Positions 44,909 to 54,740 are shown, numbered from the stretch's first letter. The stretch: 64,000 bases of DNA from Simiduia litorea (GCF_042853465.1 NZ_AP031497.1:2790001-2854000), one strand, 5' to 3'. The notes: generated by a model not told the origin, from the letters alone. Numbers and translations are program-made.

Positions 44909-45525
44909 TGCTTACCGAAAGATCTAAAGCCGATATTGACCCCTACATTTTGGTACTTTACTACTCTCGCAGTGGCAGTACTCAAGCCATGGCGAAGAAA
45001 ATTGCTAGAGGTATTGAGAGCGCGGGCATGACGGCGCGCATCCGCACAGTGCCAGCCGTGTCGACAACGACAGAGTGCACAGAGCCTGACATACCGGAAC
45101 AAGGTGCCCTGTACTGCAACCAAGAAGATTTGGCTCAATGTGCAGGCCTAGCCCTCGGTAGTCCTACGCGCTTTGGCAATATGGCGGCGCCGTTAAAATA
45201 CTTTCTCGACGGTACCTCCGATCTATGGTTGAACGGCAGCTTAATTAACAAACCGGCCTGCGCATTTACCTCCACGAGTAGTTTGCACGGGGGGCAGGAA
45301 AGCACCCTATTGACAATGATGCTGCCTCTTCTACACCAAGGCATGCTGTATGTGGGCATACCCTACAGCGAGGCAAAACTACACACCACGCAATCCGGCG
45401 GCACACCTTACGGTGCTAGCCACTGGGCTGCTAATCACTCGACGACCTTAACCGACGATGAATCCGCCCTGTGTGTGGCTCTGGGGAAACGTCTGGCAAC
45501 TCTGGCAAGTAAACTTTATGACTGA
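44908..45525 (+). CDS. wrbA: WrbA-like NAD(P)H:quinone oxidoreductase
   Basis: 205 aa with a flavodoxin fold. The FMN phosphate loop is Y-Y-S-R-S-G-S-T-Q-A-M-A, followed by the WrbA-type G-S-P-T-R-F-G-N-M and T-S-T-S-S-L-H-G-G-Q-E loops. These enzymes reduce quinones by two electrons to avoid semiquinone radicals. It starts within the arsC-like stop and its own stop is overlapped by the DUF2069 gene, a tight three-gene unit. Confidence 0.9.
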   Translation: MLTERSKADIDPYILVLYYSRSGSTQAMAKKIARGIESAGMTARIRTVPAVSTTTECTEPDIPEQGALYCNQEDLAQCAGLALGSPTRFGNMAAPLKYFLDGTSDLWLNGSLINKPACAFTSTSSLHGGQESTLLTMMLPLLHQGMLYVGIPYSEAKLHTTQSGGTPYGASHWAANHSTTLTDDESALCVALGKRLATLASKLYD

Positions 45526-45940
45526 CTCTGAACCTGTGGCACAGACACCTGAAAACAGCCCAAAACCCATCCCCAATGTTTATCGCAAAGCCCGATGGGG
45601 CTGGAGCTTAGCCATTGGCTCCACTGGCATACTGCTACTGAGCGCGTTGATCGAGTACTTGGTCGAACCCGACGCGCGCGTGTCGCTACTGCTGTTACAA
45701 TCCATACCACTGCTACTGTTTATTCCCGGCATGTGGGTAAAACACTACCGCACCTTCAGCTGGCTCTGTTTTGTGGTGCTGTTTTACTTTATCGTTGCAG
45801 TCACGCACGTGATGTCACCGATGGCAAACAGCTACGGATGGGTCAATCTCATTGCCAGCGTGGTGCTTTTTAATGCCGCAATGATGACCAGCCGCTGGCT
45901 ACAATACATAGCGCATCAGCCAACTAAATCTAACCTCTAG
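45518..45940 (+). CDS. DUF2069 inner-membrane protein
   Basis: 140 aa from the ATG at 45518, which overlaps the wrbA stop by 8 bp; longer frames upstream would run deep into wrbA. Four hydrophobic helices (about residues 28-46, 56-70, 77-97 and 105-122) with W-V-K-H-Y-R-T-F-S-W-L-C-F and H-V-M-S-P match the DUF2069 family, which often follows wrbA in gammaproteobacteria. Function unknown. Confidence 0.85.
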   Translation: MTDSEPVAQTPENSPKPIPNVYRKARWGWSLAIGSTGILLLSALIEYLVEPDARVSLLLLQSIPLLLFIPGMWVKHYRTFSWLCFVVLFYFIVAVTHVMSPMANSYGWVNLIASVVLFNAAMMTSRWLQYIAHQPTKSNL

Positions 45941-45958
45941 CTTTCATAGGTACCTTTA

Positions 45959-47803
45959 ATGTCTCACGCTCAACCCGGTTTTTTGCGACGTCTTTTTGGT
46001 GGCCTTTGGGGCGCGGTTACGTGGCTTAGAACATCACTCGCCAACGTCATTTTCATTTTAATCATTGTACTTATTGTGGTCGCCATTAGCGGCGAAGAGA
46101 AGTTTGAAATTCCAAATAAGACAGCCTTACTTGTAACGCCACAAGGTTTTTTGGTTGATCAGCTTACCTATGTTGATCCTATGTCTCGACTGCTTAACGA
46201 TGATAGCGGCCCAACCGAAACACGGCTTAAATCCGTCATTGACTCGGTCAACCGCGCCGCCGACGACGATCGTGTGACCACCTTGGTACTCGACCTTAAC
46301 TACATGGTCGGCGGTGGCATTAGCAAGATGGAAGAACTAGGCGTTGCCTTGGAAAACTTTCGCAACCGCGAAAAGCCCATCATCGCCTACGCCGATAGCT
46401 ATAGCCAAGATACCTACTACCTCGCAAGCTACGCCGATGAAATCTACATCAACCCGCTGGGCGCAGTGTTTATGACCGGTTACGGCAGCTACAGAAATTA
46501 CTTCAAAGACGCTTTAGATAAATTGGAAATTGACTTCCACGTTTTCCGCGTCGGCGAATACAAAGACTTTATCGAACCCTATACCCGCAACGACATGTCT
46601 GGTGCCTCGCGCGAGCACAATAGCCAATGGTTACACGAGTTGTGGAGCACCTACACAAGCCATGTAGAAGAGCGACGTCGTCTACCGATCGGCGCCATCA
46701 ATAATTACATCAACTCAGCCGACGAACTGCTCGCCGATGCTGAAGGCAACAGCGCCAAACTGTCCGTAAGCGCCGGATTGGTCGACAAGATCATGACCCG
46801 TATTGAACTGAAAAACATGCTGGTAGAGCGCTTTGGCTACGATGATGAGCGCGAAGATTACAGTGCAGTCGATGCCGACCACTACCTCGCCCTAACCGAT
46901 GCCGAGCAGCGCAGTTTTGACAAAAGTGTTGGCCTCATCGTCGCGGCCGGCTCCATTGTCGACGGCGATCAACCAGCCGGTAATATTGGCGGCGACTCTA
47001 CAGCCGCGTTATTAGAAACCGCGCGTACAGACGAGACAATCAAAGCCGTCGTGTTACGTGTCGATAGCGGTGGCGGCAGCGCTTTTGCATCAGAGATTAT
47101 TCGCCAGCAGGTTGTCGCGCTAAAGCAGGCCGGCAAACCCGTGGTTATCTCCATGGGTTCGGTGGCGGCCTCCGGTGGCTATTGGGTGACGGCCGGCGCC
47201 GATCAAGTGTGGGCGACGCCAACAACCATTACCGGTTCCATTGGCGTTTTTGGCGCCTTCCCCACGGCACAAAAAACTCTGGCCAAGTTAGGCATTCACA
47301 CCGACGGTGTGGGTACCACAGAACTTGCAGGCGCGATTCGTTTTGATCGAGCCCTGCCAGAAAAAGCCGCGCGCGTTATTCAAATGAGTGTCGATCATAT
47401 CTATCAAGAGTTTTTGGCATTGGTGGCTCAATCTCGCGGCACCACCCCTGAGGCCATTCACCAAATTGCCCAAGGTCGCGTTTGGACCGGCGCTACCGCG
47501 CAAGATATCGGCTTGGTTGATCAGTTAGGTAGTTTAGATGACGCGATTAAAGCGGCGGCTGAACTTGCCAGCCTAACGGATTACGATGTACAGGAAATAA
47601 CCAAACCCTTGTCGCCGGGTGAAGCGTTTATGCAGGAAGTCCTCAACGACGTCAGCATCGGCCCGAAACACCTCATCAATAGTTTAGTTCCCTCCTCCCT
47701 AAGAGCGAGCATTGAACCGCTGGTGAAACCCTTCGCCATCATGAGTGAAATGAACGATCCACGAGGGCTCTATATCAAATGTAGCGAGTGCACGGCGCCC
47801 TAA
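45959..47803 (+). CDS. sppA: Signal peptide peptidase SppA, 67-kDa type
   Basis: 614 aa with one N-terminal transmembrane helix (about 22-45), so it is anchored in the inner membrane with its body in the periplasm. It is the duplicated form: the catalytic Lys K202 is in the first half (G-E-Y-K-D-F-I-E-P-Y-T-R) and the catalytic Ser S405 in the second (V-A-A-S-G-G-Y-W), then T-G-S-I-G-V-F-G. It degrades cleaved signal peptides as a bowl-shaped tetramer. A strong terminator follows. Confidence 0.95.
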   Translation: MSHAQPGFLRRLFGGLWGAVTWLRTSLANVIFILIIVLIVVAISGEEKFEIPNKTALLVTPQGFLVDQLTYVDPMSRLLNDDSGPTETRLKSVIDSVNRAADDDRVTTLVLDLNYMVGGGISKMEELGVALENFRNREKPIIAYADSYSQDTYYLASYADEIYINPLGAVFMTGYGSYRNYFKDALDKLEIDFHVFRVGEYKDFIEPYTRNDMSGASREHNSQWLHELWSTYTSHVEERRRLPIGAINNYINSADELLADAEGNSAKLSVSAGLVDKIMTRIELKNMLVERFGYDDEREDYSAVDADHYLALTDAEQRSFDKSVGLIVAAGSIVDGDQPAGNIGGDSTAALLETARTDETIKAVVLRVDSGGGSAFASEIIRQQVVALKQAGKPVVISMGSVAASGGYWVTAGADQVWATPTTITGSIGVFGAFPTAQKTLAKLGIHTDGVGTTELAGAIRFDRALPEKAARVIQMSVDHIYQEFLALVAQSRGTTPEAIHQIAQGRVWTGATAQDIGLVDQLGSLDDAIKAAAELASLTDYDVQEITKPLSPGEAFMQEVLNDVSIGPKHLINSLVPSSLRASIEPLVKPFAIMSEMNDPRGLYIKCSECTAP

Positions 47804-47818
47804 CTATTGATAAAAATT

Positions 47819-47844
47819 AAGGCCACTTTTAAGTGGCCTTTTTT
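47819..47844 (+). terminator. Intrinsic terminator of sppA
   Basis: Stem AAGGCCACTT/AAGTGGCCTT (10 bp, 2-nt loop) ending in a run of six T. It lies 15 bp after the sppA stop. Confidence 0.9.
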
Positions 47845-47884
47845 AATTAAAAACACTCCACAACCGATTTTAAGGGATTTAAAA

Positions 47885-48607
47885 TTGACTTTACATATTG
47901 GCATCATTGGCGATTTTGATCATGCGGTGATTGCCCACCGGGCGATCAATCAATCTATAGAGCTCGCCAATACACAGCCTTCAAAAACTCATAAGCAGAA
48001 AATAACGGGCCACTGGCTAGCAACAGATACAGATTTCACTCATCAGTTAAACAATTACCAAGCATTGTGGTGTGCGCCGGCCAGCCCCTACCGAAATACC
48101 GCTAATGCGCTGGCGGCTATCCGTTTTGCCAGAGAGTCCAACACACCCTTTCTCGGCACCTGTGGTGGATATCAACACGCCGCCCTTGAGTTTGCCCGCA
48201 ATGTACTCGGCCACACGGACGCTGACAATGCCGAAGTTGACCCCAACTGTAGCATGCCATTGATCACCGCACTGGTCTGCCCACTGGTGGAAAAACACGA
48301 TGGTATTATCATTGCACCTAACACCAAGCTGCAGGACATTTATCGAGCTGAGAACGCGAGTGAAGCCTACCACTGCAGTTTCGGCATCAATAAAAAATAC
48401 CTTTCTATTTTTGACAACAGCGGCCTAAATTTTTCCGCCTTTTCAATCCAAAAGGAACCGAGAGCGCTGGAAATTAAAGCCAACAACTTCTTTATCGGCG
48501 TCGCCTTTCAGCCCGAAAGACTGAGTCTCAGCAACACGCTGCACCCGATCGTCGACGCCTTTTTTACCGCAGCATTGAGAAACAAATCCGCGCTAAACGA
48601 CACATAG
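47885..48607 (+). CDS. CTP synthase-like glutamine amidotransferase domain protein with altered triad
   Basis: 240 aa from a TTG at 47885 that has AAGGGA at ideal distance; the longer frame starts inside the sppA terminator. It resembles the C-terminal glutaminase domain of PyrG: nucleophile Cys in F-L-G-T-C-G-G-Y-Q-H-A-A-L-E-F-A-R-N-V-L-G. The C-terminal catalytic H-P-E of this class is here F-Q-P-E, so the His of the Cys-His-Glu triad appears replaced by Gln. No synthase (ATP-binding) domain is present. It is either an inactive or re-tuned hydrolase; the role is unknown. Confidence 0.75.
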   Translation: MTLHIGIIGDFDHAVIAHRAINQSIELANTQPSKTHKQKITGHWLATDTDFTHQLNNYQALWCAPASPYRNTANALAAIRFARESNTPFLGTCGGYQHAALEFARNVLGHTDADNAEVDPNCSMPLITALVCPLVEKHDGIIIAPNTKLQDIYRAENASEAYHCSFGINKKYLSIFDNSGLNFSAFSIQKEPRALEIKANNFFIGVAFQPERLSLSNTLHPIVDAFFTAALRNKSALNDT

Positions 48608-48735
48608 CGCAAACAGTCCGAAACGCTGCGATAGAATTAGGCATACAAGTGTGGCCGCATCAGCTAAGCTAGCCAAAAACGTCAGGCACTCGATGAAAGC
48701 GTGTCGAACAAACCGTCTCTAACCGTGAGCAAATT

Positions 48736-49122
48736 ATGGAATATTCAACCGGACTGATCCTTATCGCCATCATGCAGTACATGCTTTTCTCCGCGCAGGT
48801 GGGCATGGCTAGAGGGAAATATGGTGTTGTAGCACCCAGCACCACAGGTCATGAAATATTCGAACGCATTTACCGAGTACAAATAAACACCCTTGAACAG
48901 CTGATTATTTATATTCCCGGTATGGTGGCTTTTGGGCTTTTCGTAAGTGCCGTATGGGTCGTCATTCCCGGCGCATTGTTTATTATAGGCCGACAAGTTT
49001 ATGCCTACGCCTACGTCAACAATCCCAGCAAGCGCACCTTGGGTATGGTCATCGGCTTTTTAAGCAACGTGACATTAATCGCAGGTAGTTTTGCCGGTGT
49101 GGTGATGCACATTATTGGCTGA
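48736..49122 (+). CDS. MAPEG family membrane protein
   Basis: 128 aa with four transmembrane helices (about 5-24, 57-75, 76-92 and 105-127). The family signature F-E-R-I-Y-R-V-Q-I-N-T-L-E-Q-L lies at about residues 42-56. MAPEG proteins form trimers that use glutathione on lipophilic substrates; bacterial members have poorly known substrates. Monocistronic, followed by an imperfect hairpin near 49198. Confidence 0.9.
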   Translation: MEYSTGLILIAIMQYMLFSAQVGMARGKYGVVAPSTTGHEIFERIYRVQINTLEQLIIYIPGMVAFGLFVSAVWVVIPGALFIIGRQVYAYAYVNNPSKRTLGMVIGFLSNVTLIAGSFAGVVMHIIG

Positions 49123-49198
49123 ATCAGCGCACTAAGGGGTGTTTTTTTAACCTGTCACTAGAAGCCGACCTAATAGCTCTGTCATTGTGATATCTGAA

Positions 49199-49225
49199 CC
49201 TCAGCGGTGTAAAACCGCCGAGGTG
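49199..49225. terminator. Imperfect hairpin between the MAPEG and amidase genes
   Basis: CCTC-A-GCGGT and ACCGC-C-GAGG arms with one mismatch enclose a short loop. No clear T-tract follows; it may serve both convergent genes. Confidence 0.35.
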
Positions 49226-49291
49226 CCGAGAAGTCAACGCATCGAAAATTGGGATTTTTAATAGACCAATTGGATTGGACTTTTTTACGCC

Positions 49292-50773
49292 CTAAAGTAA
49301 AGGTCGTCGCTCAAACCATGGCTGTGCGGACTCTAGCTGTTTAGCCAAGCGAAGCAGGCGCCCTTCGTCATTCAAACGGCCCGTAATTTGTGTACCCAAG
49401 GGCAAACCACTCGGCGCCCAATACAAAGGTACAGACATAGACGGCAGGCCAGTGACATTACCCATGAGGGTGAAAGCCATACGGGAAAGCACGCGCTCAG
49501 ACATTTTAAACAATAGGCCTGAGTTCATAAGTAACTTACCGAGCGGCAGTCTATGCCCAAGCTTCATCTGCAGCGCTTCAAATTTACTCGGCGGGATAAC
49601 ACCATGGGCGGCAGGCTCGGCAATTAATGTGGGGGTGAGCAACATATCGTAACGGGTTAAATACTCGGCCATCGCACAGCGCACTTTGTACCATCCCTCC
49701 TTCGCCTGCGCGACGTCGGCACTGGAGAATGATCGGCCGAGCATGGCCGCACTCAAGGTACCCGGTTCTAAACTAGCGGCAACTTTCGCGCCCCATATCT
49801 GTTTAATTTGCGCCACTTTTGCCGCCGTATGGCCGCTGATCACCACCATAAAATCTTGCCACATTTGTTCGACATCAATCGCGGGATCGGCCTCCTCCAC
49901 CTGATGACCAAGGCTCTTCAAAAGTTTAACCGAATGCTCAACCGCTGCGCGCGCCTCGGGCGAAACCGAGGCAGGTATCATCGGCTTCAACGAATAACCA
50001 ATTCGTAGGGGTTTAATTGGTACCTTTAATTGATCCAGGAATGGCATTTTAGGTTTCGGTAACAGAAAACTCGCGCCTAGCTCAGGGCCACACAGCGCAT
50101 CTAACATGGCGGCACTGTCGCGTACGGACAGGGTAATCGGATGGCCAGCAATGGCGCCATCCCAACCTTCAGCCTCAAAAGGTCCGGTCGGGTTTCGACC
50201 ACGAGACGGTTTCAAGCCAAAGACGCCACAACAGGCTGCCGGAAAACGTATCGAACCGCCGCCATCATTCGCTGAGGCCATTGGCACAATGCGCGCGGCG
50301 ACGGCAGCGGCAGAGCCACCACTTGAGCCGCCCGTGCTGTGTCCCATTTTCCAAGGGTTGTGCGCGGGACCAAAGGCTTTTGACTCAGTGCTGATCATTA
50401 AACCGAATTCAGGCAAATTCGATTTCGCAAACGGCACTAAACCGGTTTTTAGATAACGGTTAACAATTTCGGCATTTTTTTCCGGCCACCAACGCACCTG
50501 TTCCGTGCCGAAACTGGTGGGCTGACCGGTGAGGTCATCCAATAAATCTTTGAGGATAAAAGGCACGCCCGCGAACACACCTTGGGGTATTTTTTGTCGG
50601 ATGCGCTGCTGCGCCGCGTCTTTGAAATTATGGATAACAGCGTTAAGCTGAGGGTTAACTGCATCAAGCCGCTGGCTGGCGACATCTAACAGTTCGGAGG
50701 CGGTAACGTCCCGCTTGCGAACAAGCTCTGCCAAACCTAGACCATCGTATTGCCAGTATTCAGAAAACTTCAT
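49292..50773 (-). CDS. Amidase signature family enzyme
   Basis: 493 aa from the ATG at 50773 (M-K-F-S-E-Y-W); a longer start adds 20 unlike residues. The Ser-cisSer-Lys triad is visible: Lys in F-I-L-K-D-L-L-D, then G-H-S-T-G-G-S-S-G-G-S-A-A-A-V-A with both serines. It is closest in style to amidases active on small amides or cyclic compounds rather than GatA: no gatB or gatC is near. Substrate unknown. Stand-alone, with a 317-bp gene-free gap upstream. Confidence 0.9.
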   Translation of the reverse strand: MKFSEYWQYDGLGLAELVRKRDVTASELLDVASQRLDAVNPQLNAVIHNFKDAAQQRIRQKIPQGVFAGVPFILKDLLDDLTGQPTSFGTEQVRWWPEKNAEIVNRYLKTGLVPFAKSNLPEFGLMISTESKAFGPAHNPWKMGHSTGGSSGGSAAAVAARIVPMASANDGGGSIRFPAACCGVFGLKPSRGRNPTGPFEAEGWDGAIAGHPITLSVRDSAAMLDALCGPELGASFLLPKPKMPFLDQLKVPIKPLRIGYSLKPMIPASVSPEARAAVEHSVKLLKSLGHQVEEADPAIDVEQMWQDFMVVISGHTAAKVAQIKQIWGAKVAASLEPGTLSAAMLGRSFSSADVAQAKEGWYKVRCAMAEYLTRYDMLLTPTLIAEPAAHGVIPPSKFEALQMKLGHRLPLGKLLMNSGLLFKMSERVLSRMAFTLMGNVTGLPSMSVPLYWAPSGLPLGTQITGRLNDEGRLLRLAKQLESAQPWFERRPLL

Positions 50774-51090
50774 GCGCTGCCCCCAGTCAGTGGAAAAGAA
50801 AGAAAACCTGAGCGCAAGATCACAGTTTTTCACACCTCCGTCAAATCAAAGCTGAATGAAGCAGACCTAGATCACGGTTTTACCTCGTTAAGCCGATGAC
50901 TAAAGCCTAACCGCTGGCTTTGCTGGCGCGTCGACACCAATCTGCGTTTAAAAAAACGAGTGACGATAGAAAACCTCGAACATAAACGCGTCTACCTATC
51001 AGCGAGCGCAATACGACGTCGCGATTATTTTTATTGTTACCCCATCAACTAGCGGATGGGGTAGCTCGACAAGGCACTGAGTCTGAAGGA
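50774..51090. other. Gene-free 317-bp gap with hairpin
   Basis: Holds the promoter region of the amidase gene and, at 51038-51063, a hairpin with 9-bp arms TACCCCATC/GATGGGGTA downstream of the enoyl-CoA hydratase stop. The leftward transcript has no T-tract after the hairpin. Nothing else is recognisable. Confidence 0.4.
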
Positions 51091-51855
51091 TTAATTAAAG
51101 GCCGAAAAATCCGGCTTGCGCTTTTCCAAAAACGCTGTTGCTGCCTCCTTAAATTCTGCACCGGCAAGGCCAGTACCGAAGGCCGCAAACTCCTTGTCCA
51201 TAACAGCTAGGGACTGCTGCTTCATCGGTTCGCGCATTAAAGCCTTCGTGGCGCGCACCGCCGCTGGCGGCTGCGCCACTAAGCGCGCCGCCTGGGCGCT
51301 GGCAGTTGCCAAAGCATCGTCACATCGTTCATTAATAATGCCAAGACTGCAGGCGGTGTCGGCGTCAAAACTTTCACCCAACAGAAACAGTTCCGCGGCT
51401 TTTACTTGCCCCATCAAGCGCGGGATTAACACGCTCGAGGCATATTCCGGCACTAAGCCTAAATTAACGAAGGGCATTTGAAATTTCGCCGTGTTATCGG
51501 CGTAGACAAGGTCGCACTGCAATAACAAGGTCGTACCGATGCCCACAGCAGGGCCAGATACGGCAGCCACCACCGGCTTGGGGAAATTAAACAGCGCCTG
51601 CATGAACTGCGCGACTGGGTTATCTGCATTCAACTCGCCGCCAGCCAAAAAATCCTGTAGGTCGTTGCCCGCCGTAAAGCAGTTTTCGCTACCGCTAAAA
51701 AGCACCACGCGAATGTCATTATCCTGCGCCGCTTGATTGAGCGCCTCAGCCAGCGCTGAGTACATATCACGGGTAATCGCATTTTTCCGCTCGGGGCGAT
51801 TAAATTGCAAATGTAGGATGCGATTGGCGCTGGATATTTTTATATGCTCTGTCAT
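51091..51855 (-). CDS. Enoyl-CoA hydratase/isomerase family protein
   Basis: 254 aa crotonase fold. The oxyanion-hole stretches are F-T-A-G-N-D-L near residue 65 and G-P-A-V-G-I-G-T-T-L-L near 105; V-P-E-Y-A-S near 135 carries the Glu used by hydratases and isomerases of the PaaG/Eci type. Only one of the two hydratase Glu is obvious, so isomerase (Eci-like) function is possible. Cytoplasmic fatty or aromatic acid oxidation is the likely setting. No thiolase or dehydrogenase genes adjoin it. Confidence 0.88.
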   Translation of the reverse strand: MTEHIKISSANRILHLQFNRPERKNAITRDMYSALAEALNQAAQDNDIRVVLFSGSENCFTAGNDLQDFLAGGELNADNPVAQFMQALFNFPKPVVAAVSGPAVGIGTTLLLQCDLVYADNTAKFQMPFVNLGLVPEYASSVLIPRLMGQVKAAELFLLGESFDADTACSLGIINERCDDALATASAQAARLVAQPPAAVRATKALMREPMKQQSLAVMDKEFAAFGTGLAGAEFKEAATAFLEKRKPDFSAFN

Positions 51856-52079
51856 GGCTTACCTTTTGTGCTTAATATGGTTGCGTAAATAGCCTTGTGC
51901 TCCAGCCCAAATGAACCCAAGCCAAGCAAACGAGGGCGGTACCGAAGTGTAGCAGTGTGGCATGCGGGGTCATTGGCATATACGCCCATTATGAGTGGTA
52001 ATATCGCTTGCGGTACATCCACAGCTGGCGCCAGGCATTAGATCTCCATTTCGACATTCCCGATCAGGCATTCAATTCC

Positions 52080-52577
52080 ATGGACATTCACACACCTCGA
52101 CTCCGGCTGGAGCCTTTAGATATCAAGCATGACCAGCTTATTCTGGCGATATTCAACGACCCAGATTTTCTAAAATTTGTCGGCGACAAAGGCATTCGAA
52201 CCCAAACCCAAGCGCAACAATACCTGCGCGACGGGCCTATGGCGGAGCGGCAACGGTCGGGCATCGTCAATTATGCTGTCATGGCGGCAGATTCGAAGGA
52301 GGCCCTTGGCATGTGTGGCCTGTTAAAACGACCCTACCTACCTGAACCTGACCTTGGCTACGGCTTTTTACCTAGTGCTCGAGGTCAGGGCTACGCCTAT
52401 GAAGCAGCCACCGCTGTACTTGCCTCCCTTAGCTCGCCCTGCACTCTTTGGGCGATGGTTAATCCAGCCAATAGCGCATCACTCGCACTCTTGCATAAAT
52501 TAAAGTTTGTACCCCACAAGGGCGCTGACATTGCCCTGCCCCATGCGCCCACAACGCTGCTAATCCGACGCAACTGA
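52080..52577 (+). CDS. GNAT-family N-acetyltransferase (RimJ/RimL-like)
   Basis: 165 aa from the ATG at 52080 (M-D-I-H-T-P-R-L-R-L-E-P-L), the standard opening of this family; an in-frame start at 52008 is possible. L-G-Y-G-F-L-P-S-A-R-G-Q-G-Y-A-Y-E-A is the acetyl-CoA motif A, and N-P-A-N-S-A-S-L-A-L-L-H-K-L-K-F motif B. These enzymes acetylate protein N-termini, amino acids or small amines; the substrate is unknown. Single gene. Confidence 0.88.
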   Translation: MDIHTPRLRLEPLDIKHDQLILAIFNDPDFLKFVGDKGIRTQTQAQQYLRDGPMAERQRSGIVNYAVMAADSKEALGMCGLLKRPYLPEPDLGYGFLPSARGQGYAYEAATAVLASLSSPCTLWAMVNPANSASLALLHKLKFVPHKGADIALPHAPTTLLIRRN

Positions 52578-52657
52578 GCCCATTGCCTCGACGTGTTTGA
52601 GCGCAAGCCCGAGTTATCCGTTATTAAGGGACATAAATATCCTTAAAGGAAGCCCCC

Positions 52658-54730
52658 ATGACGCTCAAAAGCCTCCTAGCAGCCATCGCCTGCCTCGCTA
52701 TTATCGGCCTTTGCCCGACCTTGCAGGCCAAGCCGATGGCGCTAGAAGATGTCTTCGACTTGGAATTTGCCAGCGACCCTCAACCTAGCGCCGACGGAAA
52801 GACCATCTATTTTGTGCGCAACTACATGGACATTCAGCAAGACCGCGTGCGCTCTAATCTGTGGCAAGTCGATACCCGCACAGGCCAAATGCGACCATTA
52901 ACCACGGGCCTCACCAACGACCGATCGCCGAGGCTATCGCCCGATGGCACCCGCTTGGCCTATATTTCAAACCGTGATGGCAGCAACCAGATCTATTTGC
53001 TCTGGCTGGAAAATGGCAACACGGCCTTGATCTCACAACTCACTGACGGTGCCTCAAATCTAACCTGGTCGCCCGACAGTAAACAGCTCTACTTCACCCA
53101 ATTCGTCAAAGCCCAAGCCAAGGCACCAGTATCGCTGCCGGGCAAGCCAGAAAAAGCCAAGTGGGCGAAAGCACCTGTATTTATCGATAGCACCTACTAC
53201 CGCGCCGATGGTGCCGGTTTCCTGCCCAAGGGCTTTGAGCAGATATTCGCCATGGACGCCAATGGCGGCCACGCGCGCCAATTAACCTCTGCGGAAATGG
53301 ACCACGCTGGGCCCTTATCGCTGAGCCCGAATGGCAAAACCCTCTACTTTTCAGCCACCCCAGACCCTGAAAACGACGTTATCAACAGCGAGATTTACGC
53401 ACTTGAACTCAACTCTGGGCAGAGCAAGGCCCTCACCAACCGGCAGGGGCCAGATCATCATGCGAGCATTTCGCCAAACGGCAAATTGCTAGCCTATACC
53501 GGCTTCGATGATAAGAACCGTCTATACGAGGTCACGCGCTTGTACGTCCAAGATCTCGCCACCGGCAAGGTAAGCCTAATCACCGATCACTTAGATCGCG
53601 ATATTGGCACTTACTACTGGCACAAAAACAGCAAAGGCCTGTACCTCAGCTTCGATGACCAAGGCGATAGCGCCATTGCTTGGCAGCCGCTCAAAGGTAA
53701 ACACAAAGTTCTCACCCGCGCGCTCGGCGGCACCAGTTTAGGCAGGCCCTATGCGAGTGGCCAATTTGCCGTCAATGGCGATGTCTTGGCATTTACCCAT
53801 AGCCTACCTGGCAGACCTGCTGAAATTGCCAGAATGGATACCGACGGCGGCAAAACCCAAGTACTGACCAGCCTAAACCAAGATTTTAACGCCCGCGTCA
53901 CGCTCGGCAAGGTGGAGGAGGTCAACTTTAAAGCCAGCACCGACGGACGCAATATTCAAGGCTGGATCGTCTACCCACCCGATTTCGACGCCAAGCAAAA
54001 ATACCCACTGATGTTAGAGATTCACGGCGGCCCGGTAGCCAATTACGGCCCAAGGTTCAGCGCCGAAATGCAGCTTTTCTCCGCCGCCGGCTATGTCACC
54101 CTGTACATCAACCCGCGGGGTAGCGACTCCTACGGCCCCGAGTTCGTCAATCTCATACACCATAACTACCCGTCGCAGGACTACAACGATCTAATGGACG
54201 GTGTCGATACCCTACTCGCCAAAGGCTTTATCGACGAACAGAGATTATTCGTCACCGGCGGCAGCGGCGGCGGTGTATTAACGGCGTGGATTGTTGGCCA
54301 CACCAAGCGATTTGCTGCCGCCGTGGTGGCAAAGCCGGTTATCAACTGGTACAGCTTTACCCTCACCGCCGATGCCTACCCTTACTTCAGCCGTTACTGG
54401 TTTGCAAAAAAGCCGTGGGAAGATAGCGCCCACTATATGCAGCGCTCCCCGATTCAATACGTCGGCAATGTAGCGACGCCCACTATGTTATTGACTGGCG
54501 AAGCGGATTACAGAACCCCGATGTCGGAAACAGAACAGTTTTATCAAGCGTTGAAATTGCAAGGCGTTGAAACCGCCATGGTGCGCATTCCCGACGCCAG
54601 CCACAGCATCACCGCAAGGCCCTCCAACATGATGAATAAAGTGGCGTATATTCTTTGGTGGTTTGCCGAACATGGCGGCCCGAGCGCAGCGCCCGAAAAC
54701 AAAGGCAACGCGACTCATGACTCGCCATAA
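52658..54730 (+). CDS. S9 family prolyl oligopeptidase / acylaminoacyl peptidase
   Basis: 690 aa with a signal peptide (cleavage near L-Q-A-K, residue 24) and a good ribosome site AAAGGAAG. Residues about 30-420 are a WD40/PD40-like beta-propeller, with repeats such as P-R-L-S-P-D-G-T-R-L-A-Y-I-S. The C-terminal alpha/beta hydrolase has the nucleophile in G-G-S-G-G-G (the usual G-x-S-x-G-G), Asp in G-E-A-D-Y-R-T-P and His in D-A-S-H-S-I. It should cut short peptides in the periplasm. Its transcript likely ends at a hairpin near 54741. Confidence 0.93.
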   Translation: MTLKSLLAAIACLAIIGLCPTLQAKPMALEDVFDLEFASDPQPSADGKTIYFVRNYMDIQQDRVRSNLWQVDTRTGQMRPLTTGLTNDRSPRLSPDGTRLAYISNRDGSNQIYLLWLENGNTALISQLTDGASNLTWSPDSKQLYFTQFVKAQAKAPVSLPGKPEKAKWAKAPVFIDSTYYRADGAGFLPKGFEQIFAMDANGGHARQLTSAEMDHAGPLSLSPNGKTLYFSATPDPENDVINSEIYALELNSGQSKALTNRQGPDHHASISPNGKLLAYTGFDDKNRLYEVTRLYVQDLATGKVSLITDHLDRDIGTYYWHKNSKGLYLSFDDQGDSAIAWQPLKGKHKVLTRALGGTSLGRPYASGQFAVNGDVLAFTHSLPGRPAEIARMDTDGGKTQVLTSLNQDFNARVTLGKVEEVNFKASTDGRNIQGWIVYPPDFDAKQKYPLMLEIHGGPVANYGPRFSAEMQLFSAAGYVTLYINPRGSDSYGPEFVNLIHHNYPSQDYNDLMDGVDTLLAKGFIDEQRLFVTGGSGGGVLTAWIVGHTKRFAAAVVAKPVINWYSFTLTADAYPYFSRYWFAKKPWEDSAHYMQRSPIQYVGNVATPTMLLTGEADYRTPMSETEQFYQALKLQGVETAMVRIPDASHSITARPSNMMNKVAYILWWFAEHGGPSAAPENKGNATHDSP

Positions 54731-54740
54731 ACGATAAAAG

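Noticed and set aside
47807..47884. Upstream TTG start of the PyrG-like protein
   Set aside because: The segment is the sppA terminator hairpin; a TTG with AAGGGA follows at 47885.
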